In this document: positions 25,280 to 34,658 of the stretch, in pieces
Layout of the letters: each line of letters begins with the position of its first letter
How positions within the stretch are numbered: position 1 is the stretch's first letter
NCBI GenBank assembly: GCA_038231395.1
Contig: JBBRLL010000001.1
Coordinates: forward strand, 90,692-154,691
Source of the DNA: Stagnihabitans sp038231395
GTDB lineage: Bacteria; Pseudomonadota; Alphaproteobacteria; Rhodobacterales; Rhodobacteraceae
DNA: 64,000 nucleotides
Direction: 5' to 3'
Translations under genes and position numbers: made by a program
The notes under the pieces: generated by a model
Databases searched by the model: none
What the model was told of the DNA's origin: nothing
Seen by the model: only the letters and a program-made list of their open reading frames with translations

Positions 25280-27370
25280 TTGGCCTATACCGCCACGCCC
25301 GCCCTGCCGCCAACCCGGCCCCGCCTGTCGGAGGGCGCTTTGGCAAGTTTGGCCTTTGGCGTGGCCGGGGTTCTGGCGTTGCTGTGCGGCTGGGGCTTGG
25401 CAACTTTGGTGGAAAGCCGGACGGCTGAGGTGATCCGCACCCGCATGCTGACCGAGGGCTATTCCTGGGCGCATGTCACGACGGATGGGCTGATCGTCGC
25501 GTTGTCGGGCACCGCCCCGACCGAGGCGCAACGCTTTGCCGCGATAAACCTCGCGGGGGGCGTGGTCGATACGGGCCGGATTCAGGACAATTTCGCGGTG
25601 CAGCCCGGCAAGGTTGTGGCCGCACCGCGCTTTTCCGTTGAAATCCTGCGCAATGATGACGGCGTGCAAGTCAGCGGCATGTTGCCAGCGGGTGAAGACA
25701 AGACCCGCCTGACCGACGCCGCCACCGCGCTGAAATCTGCCGCACGACCCATGATGATGCTGGAAACCGCTGCCTACCCCGCCCCAAACGGATGGGCGGA
25801 TGCGGTGACCTTCGGCGTAACCGCTTTGCAGCTGCTGCCCCGCTCCAAAATCTCGATCGCCGCAGAGGGGGTGACGATCACCGCCATCGCCGCCTCTGAC
25901 GCCGAAAAGCGCCAGTTTGAGGCGGCTTTGGCCGAGGCGGCCCCAAGGACCCTGCAGGTCACCACGACCATCTCTGCCCCGCGCCCGGTGCTGACGCCCT
26001 TCACCCTGCGCTTCGTGATCGACGCCAAAGGCGCCCGCTTCAACGCTTGCTCTGCCGATACCGAGGCTGCGCGGGACACCATCCTTGCGGTGGCCAAAGC
26101 GGCTGGCGCGACAGCGCTTTCCTGCACCATCGGCATGGGCGTTCCCAGCCCCTCCTGGGCCGAGGCGACCTCTGTCTCCATCAAGGCTTTGGCCGCCATG
26201 GGCGCGGGCACCGTCACCTTCTCTGACACCGACATCACCCTTCTGGCCGCCGACACCGTGACTCAGGCGGCCTTTGACCGCAGCATCGGAGAGTTGCGCG
26301 CGGCCCTGCCGGATGTCTTTTCGCTGGATGCCAAGATGCCGGAAAAAGTGCAGGTCGCGGCTGGTCCGGTGGAGTTTACCGCCATCCTTGACGCCAAGTC
26401 CCACCGGGCAGAGTTGCGCGGACGCCTGACCGATGACCGCATGCAATCCGCCGTCGCCAGCTTTGCCAAGGCGCAGTTTGGCGCCAAGCGGGTCTATGTG
26501 GCAACGATCCTTGACGCCACCCTGCCCGATGGCTGGACAGAGCGGGTTCTGGCCGGGTTGCAGGCGATGGCCAGCTTGCAAAGCGGCTCGGTTCTGGTGC
26601 GGGCCAACACGGTGGAAGTGACGGGCGTTTCGGGTGACAAAACCGCGTCCGACACCATCTCGCAGCTTTTATCCAATCGGTTGGGGCAGGGCAAAACCTT
26701 CAAGGTTGATGTCAGCTATGACAAGCTGCTGGATCCGACGGCGGGCCTGCCGTCGCCGCAAGAGTGTCTGGACCGCCTGCAAGCGGTTCAGGTCAAACAG
26801 AAAGTCACCTTCACCCCCGGATCGGCGGATATTGATGCGGGGTCAGGGGCGGTGATGGACGCTTTGGCTCTGGCCTTGAAGACCTGCGGCAAACTCAGGC
26901 TGGAAATCGGTGGCCACACCGATGCCCAAGGGTCCGCTCAGGGAAACCTGAAGCTCAGTCAGGCCCGGGCAGAGGCGGTTCTGGTGGCGCTGCAAGGGCG
27001 GCAGGTTGACGTTTCTGCCATGCGTGCGGTGGGCTACGGCGAGGGCGTGCCAATTGCCGACAACGGCAGCGATGCGGGGCGTGAAACCAATCGGCGGATC
27101 GAGTTCTCCTTGATCGACGCCCCGACAGGCGTCGGGCAGGCCAAAGCGATTTCTGCCGTGGATAATCCTGCCGCACTTGCTGTAACACCACCGCCGCAAA
27201 CTCCGGTTCAGCCGCTTGTCGCAGCCACCGCTTTGGATTTGACAACCGCCGCCCCTTCGGATCCGACCTTGGAAACCGCTGCGGATGGCACGCCTTTGGC
27301 ACCCGAACAGCCGACCCAACGGCCCCCGCAACGTCCGACCAATGAAGCAAACCTGCGCCGCAGGCCTTGA
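25280..27370 (+). CDS. OmpA-family protein with BON-like repeats
   Basis: A 696-aa envelope protein anchored by one N-terminal helix (about 22-42). The periplasmic part carries repeated BON-like segments (for example VTTDGLIVALSGTAPT and later VEVTGVSGDK), then a C-terminal OmpA domain with TPGSADID, IGGHTDAQGSAQGNLKLSQARA and the RETNRRIEF peptidoglycan-binding signature (about 515-620). A Pro/Thr/Gln-rich tail ends the protein. AAGGAG lies 7 nt before the TTG at 25280; no ATG fits the domain start. Likely a peptidoglycan tether. It is followed at 33 bp by a coiled-coil membrane protein. Confidence 0.87.
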   Translation: MAYTATPALPPTRPRLSEGALASLAFGVAGVLALLCGWGLATLVESRTAEVIRTRMLTEGYSWAHVTTDGLIVALSGTAPTEAQRFAAINLAGGVVDTGRIQDNFAVQPGKVVAAPRFSVEILRNDDGVQVSGMLPAGEDKTRLTDAATALKSAARPMMMLETAAYPAPNGWADAVTFGVTALQLLPRSKISIAAEGVTITAIAASDAEKRQFEAALAEAAPRTLQVTTTISAPRPVLTPFTLRFVIDAKGARFNACSADTEAARDTILAVAKAAGATALSCTIGMGVPSPSWAEATSVSIKALAAMGAGTVTFSDTDITLLAADTVTQAAFDRSIGELRAALPDVFSLDAKMPEKVQVAAGPVEFTAILDAKSHRAELRGRLTDDRMQSAVASFAKAQFGAKRVYVATILDATLPDGWTERVLAGLQAMASLQSGSVLVRANTVEVTGVSGDKTASDTISQLLSNRLGQGKTFKVDVSYDKLLDPTAGLPSPQECLDRLQAVQVKQKVTFTPGSADIDAGSGAVMDALALALKTCGKLRLEIGGHTDAQGSAQGNLKLSQARAEAVLVALQGRQVDVSAMRAVGYGEGVPIADNGSDAGRETNRRIEFSLIDAPTGVGQAKAISAVDNPAALAVTPPPQTPVQPLVAATALDLTTAAPSDPTLETAADGTPLAPEQPTQRPPQRPTNEANLRRRP

Positions 27371-27403
27371 CGGGCTACACCTGAACCAGCAGACAGGCTC
27401 TTT

Positions 27404-27733
27404 ATGAACCGCACGCAACTGACCATCGCAACCGCCTTTATCCTGCTTCTGGCATTTTCCTTTGGCTGGTTCGCCTACTGGCTTTTGCACCGGTTTACCC
27501 GGGTGGCGGGCGGCGACGTGGCCGAGATGGACACTTTGGCCCAGGCCCTGCACGAGGCCGAAGATGCGCGCGATCAGGCCATCTTGTACCTTGAACAGCG
27601 CGAAGCCGAGTTGATGGGCCAGATGGCTCAGACCGACGCCGAATTGCGTGCCACGATTGAAGGTTTGATCGACTCCCGTGCCGAGGCCGCAGACATGCGC
27701 AGCTATATCGAACGGATGAGCGCCAAACCCTGA
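27404..27733 (+). CDS. Single-TM coiled-coil protein
   Basis: A 109-aa protein with one N-terminal helix (about 7-29) and a cytoplasmic or periplasmic coiled coil (about 45-100) rich in Ala, Glu and Asp (for example LEQREAELMGQMAQTDAEL). It is 33 bp behind the OmpA/BON gene on the same strand, so the two probably form a pair in the envelope. I know no function for the family. Confidence 0.75.
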   Translation: MNRTQLTIATAFILLLAFSFGWFAYWLLHRFTRVAGGDVAEMDTLAQALHEAEDARDQAILYLEQREAELMGQMAQTDAELRATIEGLIDSRAEAADMRSYIERMSAKP

Positions 27734-27972
27734 ACCCCCTGACGCAAGCTGCACGCGTGGCTCAACGTGGCCCGTTCAGCGATTTTCCAGCAACGCTCCC
27801 TTCCATCAGACGCTTTGATCAGCACCTTTTGGCGCTGATGAGCGGGGCCTGCACCCAACCATCATTGGCTTTTCCACACGACAAGCTGCGACGGGGTGGC
27901 AGCAATATCCGGCGCTTGATCGGCAAATCGGCACGGTCTAGGCTGCGCTACGTTTTAACCCTGGAGAGTCCA

Positions 27973-28548
27973 ATGACCTTGCGCCTTGCTTTGTGTTCCT
28001 GTGCCGTCCTGTCGCTGTTCGTCCCGGCCTTGCATGCCGATGAAGTCTCTGACGCGCTGAAGGCCGCGCTGGACGCCTATAACGCCGGGGATCTGGCCAA
28101 AACGTCCGAGCAGATGACGATGGCGGGTCAGGCGTTGAGTGTCGGGCAAAGCAAGATGCTGACCGACTTGCTGCCGCCGCCTCCCGATGGCTGGACGCGC
28201 GAGGATACCGCCGATTTCACCAAAAGCTTCGGGATCATGGGTGGCGGTGCCGGGGCGGAGGCGAATTACGCCTCGGCAGATGGCAGCACCTCGTTCAAGA
28301 TGTCGTTCATCGCCGACAACCCGATGGTCGGCACGATGGGGGCAATGCTGGGCAATGCGCAGATGATGGCGATGATGGGCAAAGTGGTGAAGGTGGGCGA
28401 TCAGACGTTGCTAAGTCAGGACAACGCCATCTCTACCCTCGTTGCATCGCGTGTGCTGTTTCAGGCGCAGGGTGCTGCGGAAGATGTGATGCTGCCGCTG
28501 GTCAAGAAAATCGACTTCGCCAAAGTGGGCGTTTTCGACAAGAAGTAA
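27973..28548 (+). CDS. Secreted protein of unknown function
   Basis: A 191-aa exported protein: hydrophobic signal residues about 5-18 end at ALHA-D. The mature part starts with a helical AALDAYNAGDL segment, then PPPPDGWTREDTADF, a Gly-rich turn and a Met-rich stretch (MVGTMGAMLGNAQMMAMMGK, about 126-145). GGAG precedes the ATG by 6 nt; the longer reading frame upstream is not coding. The family is common in Rhodobacterales as a conserved hypothetical; no role is inferred. The 240 bp before it hold no other gene. Confidence 0.78.
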   Translation: MTLRLALCSCAVLSLFVPALHADEVSDALKAALDAYNAGDLAKTSEQMTMAGQALSVGQSKMLTDLLPPPPDGWTREDTADFTKSFGIMGGGAGAEANYASADGSTSFKMSFIADNPMVGTMGAMLGNAQMMAMMGKVVKVGDQTLLSQDNAISTLVASRVLFQAQGAAEDVMLPLVKKIDFAKVGVFDKK

Positions 28549-28656
28549 GCGCCATGTTCGGCGGTGGGGAGGCTTTTACGCCCCCCGCTGCCCAAACGCC
28601 TACGGGGTCACAACCACGCCCCGGTCGTATAGTTCCAAAAGCGCAAATCGGCAGCG

Positions 28657-29766
28657 TCAGTCGTCCTCGCCCAGTTTGGGCGCGGTGCGGCCAAGGTTAA
28701 GTTCGGCACCGGAAAACGTCATCGGGCTGCGGACGCCGGGCACCCCGCCGGGCATGATCTTCATGCCACGGGCAATCACTTGCGGGTCGTCAAACACTTC
28801 CTTCAGGTCGTTGATCGGGCCCGCAGGCACACCCACACTTTCGCAGGCCGTCAGCAGTTCGGTCTTGCTCATTCTGCTCGTGGCCGCAGTGATCCGCGCC
28901 GTCAGATCATCGCGGTTGGCGTTGCGGTCCGGATTGGTCAGAAAATCCGGGTGCTGACCCAGCTCCGGCAGACCGATCACGTCGCAGAAGCGCTGAAACT
29001 GGTGGTCATTGCCGACAGCGATGATGATCCAGCCATCGGCGCAATCAAAGACGGCATAGGGGACCAGGTTGGGATGGGAATTGCCGATCTTGGTGGGCGC
29101 TTTACCGGTGACCAGATAGTTCATCGCCTGATTGGCCATGATCGAGGTCGCAACATCCAGAAGCGACATGTCGATGTGCTGGCCAAGCCCGGTCCGCCCG
29201 CGCTGCACCAGTGCCGCCAGAATGGCCGTGGCCGCATAGACGCCGGTAAAGATATCCGTGACCGCCACACCCGCGCGCTGTGGCTGGCCTTCGGGCGTGC
29301 CGGTAACGCTCATCAAACCCGACATGCCCTGAATGATCAGGTCATAACCGGCGCGGTGGGCATAGGGGCCGGTCTGACCGAAACCTGTGATGGAACAATA
29401 GATCAGTCGAGGGTTGATGGCTTTCAGGCCGTCGTAGTCCAGACCGTATTTTGCCAGCCCGCCGACCTTGAAATTCTCGATCAGCACATCGGCATCGGCG
29501 ACCAGCGCTTTCACCAGCGCCTGACCCTCCGGCGTGCGAAAATCGGCGGTTTGAGAGGTTTTACCCCGATTGGCGCAGTAAAAGTAGGCAGCGGAGTGGT
29601 CGCCATCCCGGTCAATGAACGGAGGGCCCCAGCGGCGGGTGTCATCGCCCTCCGGTGCCTCAACCTTGATGACTTCGGCACCCAGATCAGCGAGGGTCTG
29701 GCCAGCCCACGGGCCTGCCAACACCCGCGCCAGCTCAATCACTTTCACCCCCTCCAGGGGTGTCAT
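28657..29766 (-). CDS. Class III CoA transferase (CaiB/BaiF family)
   Basis: A 369-aa family III acyl-CoA transferase, moving CoA between carboxylic acids through an aspartyl-CoA intermediate. The N-terminus LEGVKVIELARVLAGPWAGQTLADLGAEVIKVE is typical, with the catalytic aspartate near 164-170 in the VAVTDIFTG stretch. It shares a 4-bp ATGA overlap with dsbA upstream. In relatives the third place after DUF721 and dsbA is often taken by other genes, so this pairing may be local. The acid specificity is not readable. Confidence 0.93.
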   Translation of the reverse strand: MTPLEGVKVIELARVLAGPWAGQTLADLGAEVIKVEAPEGDDTRRWGPPFIDRDGDHSAAYFYCANRGKTSQTADFRTPEGQALVKALVADADVLIENFKVGGLAKYGLDYDGLKAINPRLIYCSITGFGQTGPYAHRAGYDLIIQGMSGLMSVTGTPEGQPQRAGVAVTDIFTGVYAATAILAALVQRGRTGLGQHIDMSLLDVATSIMANQAMNYLVTGKAPTKIGNSHPNLVPYAVFDCADGWIIIAVGNDHQFQRFCDVIGLPELGQHPDFLTNPDRNANRDDLTARITAATSRMSKTELLTACESVGVPAGPINDLKEVFDDPQVIARGMKIMPGGVPGVRSPMTFSGAELNLGRTAPKLGEDD

Positions 29767-30407
29767 TTGGCCAGTTCGGCGTCGATGATCTTGGCCATGT
29801 CCTCGAAGGGCATGTTGGCGTATTTCGTGCCGTTGATGATGAACGACGGCGTGCCTTGAAAGGTGTCAGCGGGGAAGTCTTTGGCGATGTTGGCCTGATA
29901 GTGGGCCACCAAAGCCTCGGCGTTCTTCTGGTCATGCAGGCAGGCGTCAACGGTCGCATCATCCATCCCGGCGGTGCGGGCGAATTTCTTCAGCGCATCG
30001 GTGGCAGCGGTCATGTCGGCAGCGGCGGCCCAATCGACCTGCTTGTTGTAAAGCATGTCGGTGATCCCGAAATAGCGCATCTCACCGCCGCATCGGGCGA
30101 CCATGGCCCCCAGAAGGCCCATCTGGTCAAAGTAAACCTCGTGGTAATCCAGACGCAATTTGCCGGTGTCGATGTAGGCGGCTTTGATCTTGGGGAAAAC
30201 CTCGGCATGGAAGTGCTGGCAATGCGGGCAGGTGAAGGACAGATATTCCACCATCTTGACCTTGGCCGCCATGTCGCCGATGCCGTAGTCCTGAATGGTG
30301 TCGGTTGTTACAGCGGCGGGCGCCGTGGTGTCGGCCCATGCGCCGGTAGCGGCAAGGGTTGCGGCGCTGGCCGTTGCGGTCAGCAGGCTGCGGCGGTTGA
30401 GGATCAT
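29763..30407 (-). CDS. DsbA-family thioredoxin-fold protein
   Basis: A 214-aa exported oxidoreductase with a CPHC active site (about 60-63) in FTCPHCQHFHAEVFP, and a cis-Pro loop in QGTPSFIINGTKY. The N-terminal RRSLLTATASAATLAATGAWA is a signal with an RR pair but lacks the full Tat consensus. It likely introduces or isomerises disulfides in periplasmic proteins, or reduces cofactors. Starts and ends with 4-bp overlaps (DUF721 upstream, CoA transferase downstream). Confidence 0.93.
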   Translation of the reverse strand: MILNRRSLLTATASAATLAATGAWADTTAPAAVTTDTIQDYGIGDMAAKVKMVEYLSFTCPHCQHFHAEVFPKIKAAYIDTGKLRLDYHEVYFDQMGLLGAMVARCGGEMRYFGITDMLYNKQVDWAAAADMTAATDALKKFARTAGMDDATVDACLHDQKNAEALVAHYQANIAKDFPADTFQGTPSFIINGTKYANMPFEDMAKIIDAELAK

Positions 30408-30946
30408 CGGGACGGACCTTCCTTGAGTGTGCGGCGCGTTAAAATATTCTGCCCAAGTTGTTCAAGAGCGTTGCGCAGGGTGTCATCGTGAATCGGCTTG
30501 GCGAGGGTCGTTGCCCGTTGAACCACAGCGGGGTTTGGCAGGGTGATTTCGGCCGCGCCGGAAAACGGTGTCTGCCCCTCGGCAAAGCCGGTCGTGGCGG
30601 TTTGGGTCAGCGTGATGCGGGCGATGGCGGCATAGCCATACGCGGCGTTCACCCGGTCCACAAGCTTGGGCAGGTTCATCTGCATCATCGGTGCGTGAGA
30701 GCTTGCGACGAGCAGGGTCAGCGTCGCGCCAAACCCCTCACGTCCGTAATGCACCTTCACCGGACGGGTGATCGCGGCGGTTTCGGCCCCGGCCACCTCG
30801 TCCCAATGGGTCAACAGGCGGGCTACAGCAAACCCGCGCTTTTCGCCCGCAGCCCGGATCCGCTGCGTCAAAAGCTGCGCAGCCGGTTCAAACCCGCGCA
30901 TCCTGCGGGTTGGGGTGGATTGCATATCGGTCGGTTTCCGGGCCAT
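30404..30946 (-). CDS. DUF721/DciA-like protein
   Basis: A 180-aa protein of the DUF721 family, to which DciA, a replicative-helicase loader in bacteria lacking DnaC, belongs. The family pattern is visible in LTHWDEVAGAETAAITRPVKVHYG, then TLTLLVASSHAPMMQMNLPKLVDRVNAAYGY. AGGA lies 5 nt before the start at 30946; the open frame beyond is antisense to mutY and not coding. It is divergent from mutY by about 85 bp. Helicase loading is an inference from the family. Confidence 0.85.
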   Translation of the reverse strand: MARKPTDMQSTPTRRMRGFEPAAQLLTQRIRAAGEKRGFAVARLLTHWDEVAGAETAAITRPVKVHYGREGFGATLTLLVASSHAPMMQMNLPKLVDRVNAAYGYAAIARITLTQTATTGFAEGQTPFSGAAEITLPNPAVVQRATTLAKPIHDDTLRNALEQLGQNILTRRTLKEGPSR

Positions 30947-31030
30947 CTGGTCCTGCCTTGCACTTGGCGCTAACTTACCCGGTGGGGTGGGGTCTCTGCC
31001 AGATAATTGCGATGCAAGTGGGCATAAAGA

Positions 31031-32068
31031 TTGCGTGACAAGGTGGTGAGTGCGGCGACCCTTCTGGATTGGTATGACATCCATGGCCGTAATCTGCCTT
31101 GGCGGGTGAAAGCGGGCCGTGCCGATCCCTACCGGGTCTGGCTGTCCGAGGTCATGTTGCAACAGACCACCGTGGCGGCGGTGAAAGCCTATTACGCCCG
31201 CTTCACCCTGCTCTGGCCCACGGTGCAGGCCTTGGCTGCGGCGGAGGATTCGGCGGTGATGGCCGAATGGGCGGGTCTTGGCTACTATGCCCGAGCGCGC
31301 AACCTGCTGGCCTGTGCGCGGACGGTCGTTGCCCTGCATGGTGGCACCTTTCCCGCCGACCTTGCCACCCTGCGCACCTTGCCCGGCATTGGCCCCTATA
31401 CCGCCGCCGCCGTCGCCGCCATCGCGTTTGACCGCGCCGAAGTGGTGGTGGATGGCAATGTGGAGCGGGTGATGGCGCGCGTCTTCGCGATAGAAACGCC
31501 GCTGCCAGAGAGCAAACCCGAACTTACAGCCGCCGCCGCCCGGATGACGCCGCCCCTGCGCGCCGGAGATTACGCGCAAGCCGTGATGGACCTTGGCGCG
31601 ACGATCTGCACGCCAAGATCACCGGCCTGCGGGATCTGCCCGTGGCGGACGGGCTGTCAGGCCTGCGCCAAAGGCATCGCCGCCGACCTGCCCCGCAAGC
31701 GTGCCAAGCCCGAAAAACCCACCCGACAGGGAATTGTCTGGATCGGCCAGCGCCCGGATGGCGCGATTTTGCTGGAGCGTCGCGCCCCGCGTGGCCTGTT
31801 GGGCGGCACGCTTGGCTTTCCCGGCACCGGTTGGGACGGCTCCTCGCTTGCCGCTCCCGTCCCGGCGGATTGGCAAGACGTTGGCATAGTCCGCCACACC
31901 TTCACCCATTTTCATCTGAACCTGAGCGTTCTGACCGCCACCTTGCCGCAATCCTCTGCCCCCCTGCGTGGAGAATTCCTTGGCCCGAACGCATTTTCGC
32001 CGCAAGACCTGCCTACCCTGATGCGCAAAGCGCACGACGCGGCCCTTGGGCGTCAATCAGGCATTTGA
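31031..32068 (+). CDS. mutY: A/G-specific adenine glycosylase
   Basis: A 345-aa glycosylase removing adenine opposite 8-oxoguanine. The catalytic glutamate lies in SEVMLQQTTV (near 38), the helix-hairpin-helix in LPGIGPYTAAAV and the catalytic Asp in VVVDGNVER. The [4Fe-4S] ligands are spaced Cys-x6-Cys-x2-Cys-x5-Cys (about 195-211). A NUDIX-like domain follows for 8-oxoG recognition. The start is uncertain: TTG at 31031 fits the family length (MRDKVVSAATLLDWYD); GTG codons at 31043/31046 are alternatives. Confidence 0.95.
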   Translation: MRDKVVSAATLLDWYDIHGRNLPWRVKAGRADPYRVWLSEVMLQQTTVAAVKAYYARFTLLWPTVQALAAAEDSAVMAEWAGLGYYARARNLLACARTVVALHGGTFPADLATLRTLPGIGPYTAAAVAAIAFDRAEVVVDGNVERVMARVFAIETPLPESKPELTAAAARMTPPLRAGDYAQAVMDLGATICTPRSPACGICPWRTGCQACAKGIAADLPRKRAKPEKPTRQGIVWIGQRPDGAILLERRAPRGLLGGTLGFPGTGWDGSSLAAPVPADWQDVGIVRHTFTHFHLNLSVLTATLPQSSAPLRGEFLGPNAFSPQDLPTLMRKAHDAALGRQSGI

Positions 32069-32111
32069 GCTCGGCATCGCAAGCCGCTAAACTGCCGTAA
32101 AAGAGGTTGCC

Positions 32112-33260
32112 ATGGCGCTGATCCCTGCCACCCAAGTCCGCCTGCTGGAAAGCGCTTTGCCGTTCTGGCTGTCGCTTGGCACCATCCCGGTGGCCATGAT
32201 CGGTGTCGCCCATGGCCGCTGGTCCGTTTGCCTGATGCCGCTCTATACGTGGGGGCTTTACGCCGTTCTGGACGCCTTGCTGGGCCAAAGCGAAGACAGC
32301 GCAGATCCCGAAACCCCCGAGGATGACCTGTTCTGGTACAAGCTGATCACGCTCGTCTGGTTCCCGGTGCAATTCCTGATCCTGTGCGGGATGCTGTGGT
32401 ACGTCCCTCAGGCGGGCAACCTCAACTGGGCCGAGAAGCTGGCGCTGTTCTTCGGCCAGGGGGTGATGAGCGGCACCATCGGCATCGTCTACGCCCATGA
32501 ACTGATGCACCAGTCTGACCGACTTGAACGCTGGCTGGCCGACCTGTTGCTGGCCTCGGTGCTGTACGGCCACTTCCGCTCAGAACATCTGCGCGTCCAT
32601 CACACCTATGTCGGCACCCCGCGCGATTCGGTGACGGCACGCTATGGCGAGGGGTTTCATTCCTACTTCCTGCGCGTGTTGCGGACGTGCCCGACTTCTG
32701 CGTGGAAAGCCGAGGCAGCGCTGCTGTCCCGCAAAGACAAGAGCCCGTTTTCCGCCAACAACCCCTTCCTGCGTTACGCCCTCCTGCAAGGTGCCATGCT
32801 ATTGTTGGCCTGCTGGCTGGGCGGCTGGCAGGGGCTTGGGTTGTTCCTGTTTCAGGCGTTCATTGCGATCTGGCAACTGGAGCTGGTGAACTACGTCGAG
32901 CACTACGGCCTGACCCGCCGCCATCTGGGAGATGGCAAATACGAACACGTTCTGCCCCGTCACTCGTGGAACGCCAGCCACAAAGCCTCGAATTGGCTGC
33001 TGATCAACCTGCAACGCCATTCCGACCATCACTATAAACCCGACCGCCGCTTTCCGCTGTTGCAAAACTATGCCGAGGCCGAGGCTCCTCAACTGCCCTA
33101 CGGCTACCCGGTGATGACCACGATGGCGCTGATACCCTCTGTCTGGCGTCGGGTGATGAACCGCCGGGTGCGCGCGTGGCGCAAGCAGTTCTACCCCGAT
33201 ATTGCCGATTGGACCGATTACAACCAAGGCACCACGCCCCAACCCAAAGGCGCGCCCTAA
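32112..33260 (+). CDS. alkB: Alkane 1-monooxygenase
   Basis: A 382-aa integral-membrane non-heme di-iron hydroxylase (fatty-acid-desaturase superfamily) oxidising terminal carbons of alkanes. The His boxes are all seen: HELMH (near 134-138), HLRVHH (near 159-164), NYVEHYG and the late HSDHHYKPDRRF (near 299-310). About six hydrophobic helices. GAGG precedes the ATG. Rubredoxin and rubredoxin reductase, its usual electron donors, are not in this window. An alternative substrate (xylene, fatty acid) is possible. Confidence 0.92.
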   Translation: MALIPATQVRLLESALPFWLSLGTIPVAMIGVAHGRWSVCLMPLYTWGLYAVLDALLGQSEDSADPETPEDDLFWYKLITLVWFPVQFLILCGMLWYVPQAGNLNWAEKLALFFGQGVMSGTIGIVYAHELMHQSDRLERWLADLLLASVLYGHFRSEHLRVHHTYVGTPRDSVTARYGEGFHSYFLRVLRTCPTSAWKAEAALLSRKDKSPFSANNPFLRYALLQGAMLLLACWLGGWQGLGLFLFQAFIAIWQLELVNYVEHYGLTRRHLGDGKYEHVLPRHSWNASHKASNWLLINLQRHSDHHYKPDRRFPLLQNYAEAEAPQLPYGYPVMTTMALIPSVWRRVMNRRVRAWRKQFYPDIADWTDYNQGTTPQPKGAP

Positions 33261-33331
33261 TAAAAACCCTCCGACGGGGATATTTGGGCCAAAGTGATTT
33301 GGGGATGCGAGGGGATGATCCCTGCATGACG

Positions 33332-33364
33332 AAAAAGCCCCGCCAGCACGTGGCATGGCGGGGC
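33332..33364 (-). terminator. Intrinsic terminator of ccrM
   Basis: A 9-bp GC-rich stem (33337-33345 with 33356-33364) with a 10-nt loop is followed on the minus strand by five T residues. It lies about 110 bp beyond the ccrM stop codon and before the convergent alkB. On the plus strand it has no U-run. Confidence 0.8.
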
Positions 33365-33442
33365 AGTGGCCCTGCGGATGGTCCACAGAGCAGGCGTTCG
33401 GAGGCAGGCGTTCGGAAGCAATCATACGAATCGGGGGAAAAG

Positions 33443-33469
33443 GTAGGATGGGCCGTCGGCCCATGCTCC
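33443..33469. repeat. Dispersed palindromic element, copy 1
   Basis: GTAGGATGGGC followed by a GGCCCATGC arm: an inverted repeat ATGGGCC/GGCCCAT around a 3-nt loop, with a conserved GTAGG flank. Related copies lie at 39087-39110 and 59710-59736. This copy sits just after the ccrM stop. All three are intergenic. Confidence 0.7.
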
Positions 33470-33473
33470 GGTC

Positions 33474-34610
33474 TCAGTGTTTCAGCCCACCGTCGGGTTG
33501 GGCATCGGCTTCCATCTCTGCCCTTATCTGCTGGCGCAGAATGTCGATCGGAATCATCTTGCCGTCGCGCTTGAAGTGCCAATAGGTCCAGCCATTGCAG
33601 CTTGGCGCACCCTCCAGATGGGCGCCGACCTGATGGATCGACCCTTTGACATCTAGCCCCACCAGCGTGCCATCCGGGCGCACCTTGGCGATATGGCGGC
33701 TGCCGAACGAGAACAGTTCTTCGCCGGGCCGCAGCATGCCCCGCTCCACCACCTGACCAAACGGCACCCGGGGTTCGGCGCGTTTTGACCCGGTGGTTTC
33801 CAGCGCCGAGGCATCCAAGCGCCGCACCCGGTCAATCCGGTCTTGTGCCACGCGGCGATAAGTCTCCTCCCGCTCCAGCCCGATGAAATCACGGCCCAGC
33901 ATCTTGGCGACCGCCCCCGTCGTGCCGGTGCCAAAGAACGGGTCCAGAATCACATCGCCCGGATTTGTGGTGGCAACGATAATCCGGTGCAGCAGGCTTT
34001 CCGGCTTTTGCGTCGGATGCGCCTTGTCGCCGTGTTCGTCCTTGATCCGCTCATGCCCGGTGCAGATCGGCAGCACCCAGTCTGACCGCATCTGCACGCC
34101 GTCATTCAACGCTTTCAGCGCCTCATAGTTGAAGGTGTACTTGCTGGCCTCGTCGCGGCCCGCCCAGATCAACGTCTCATGCGCGTTGGTCAGGCGCTTG
34201 CCGCGAAAGTTGGGCATCGGGTTCGACTTGCGCCACACGACGTCGTTCAAAAGCCAGAAGCCCTGATTTTGCAGCTCTGCCCCGACCCGGAAGATGTTGT
34301 GATAAGACCCGATCACCCAGATTGCCCCGTTCGGCTTCAGCAACCGGCGCGCCGCTGCCAGCCAATCGCGGGTAAAGCTGTCATAACTCGCAAAGCTGGC
34401 GAACTGGTCCCAATGGTCGTCAACCGCATCAACCAACGAGTTATCAGGCCGATGCAGATCGCCCTTCAACTGCAGATTGTAGGGCGGGTCGGCAAAGATC
34501 AGGTCAACCGATCCCGCCGGAAGCCCGCGCATCAGCTCAATGCAATCGCCCGCCAGAATCTGGTTGCGCGGAAGCGTCACCGCCTCGGGTGGTTTTGTTT
34601 TCACAGCCAT
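33474..34610 (-). CDS. ccrM: Cell-cycle adenine DNA methyltransferase (GANTC)
   Basis: A 378-aa beta-class N6-adenine methyltransferase of the CcrM family, methylating the A of GANTC after replication. The catalytic DPPYNLQLKG (about 41-50), the SAM motif FGTGTTGAVAKMLGRDFIGLE and the CcrM-specific C-terminal domain (PSCNGWTYWHFKRDGKMIPID near 342-362) are intact. GAGGG precedes the start. Three GANTC sites lie within 86 bp upstream, so its own transcription is probably methylation-sensitive, as for the Caulobacter gene. Confidence 0.97.
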   Translation of the reverse strand: MAVKTKPPEAVTLPRNQILAGDCIELMRGLPAGSVDLIFADPPYNLQLKGDLHRPDNSLVDAVDDHWDQFASFASYDSFTRDWLAAARRLLKPNGAIWVIGSYHNIFRVGAELQNQGFWLLNDVVWRKSNPMPNFRGKRLTNAHETLIWAGRDEASKYTFNYEALKALNDGVQMRSDWVLPICTGHERIKDEHGDKAHPTQKPESLLHRIIVATTNPGDVILDPFFGTGTTGAVAKMLGRDFIGLEREETYRRVAQDRIDRVRRLDASALETTGSKRAEPRVPFGQVVERGMLRPGEELFSFGSRHIAKVRPDGTLVGLDVKGSIHQVGAHLEGAPSCNGWTYWHFKRDGKMIPIDILRQQIRAEMEADAQPDGGLKH

Positions 34611-34658
34611 CTGCCCTCAAATCCTGCGGTGTTGTTCACCACTTGTTGAAGCCAGTGT

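Noticed and set aside
24704..26581. 625-codon minus-strand frame opposite ubiA and the OmpA-family gene
   Set aside because: Composition is Gly/Gln/Arg/His-rich as expected of the antisense of a GC-rich gene; the opposite strand has two recognised proteins.
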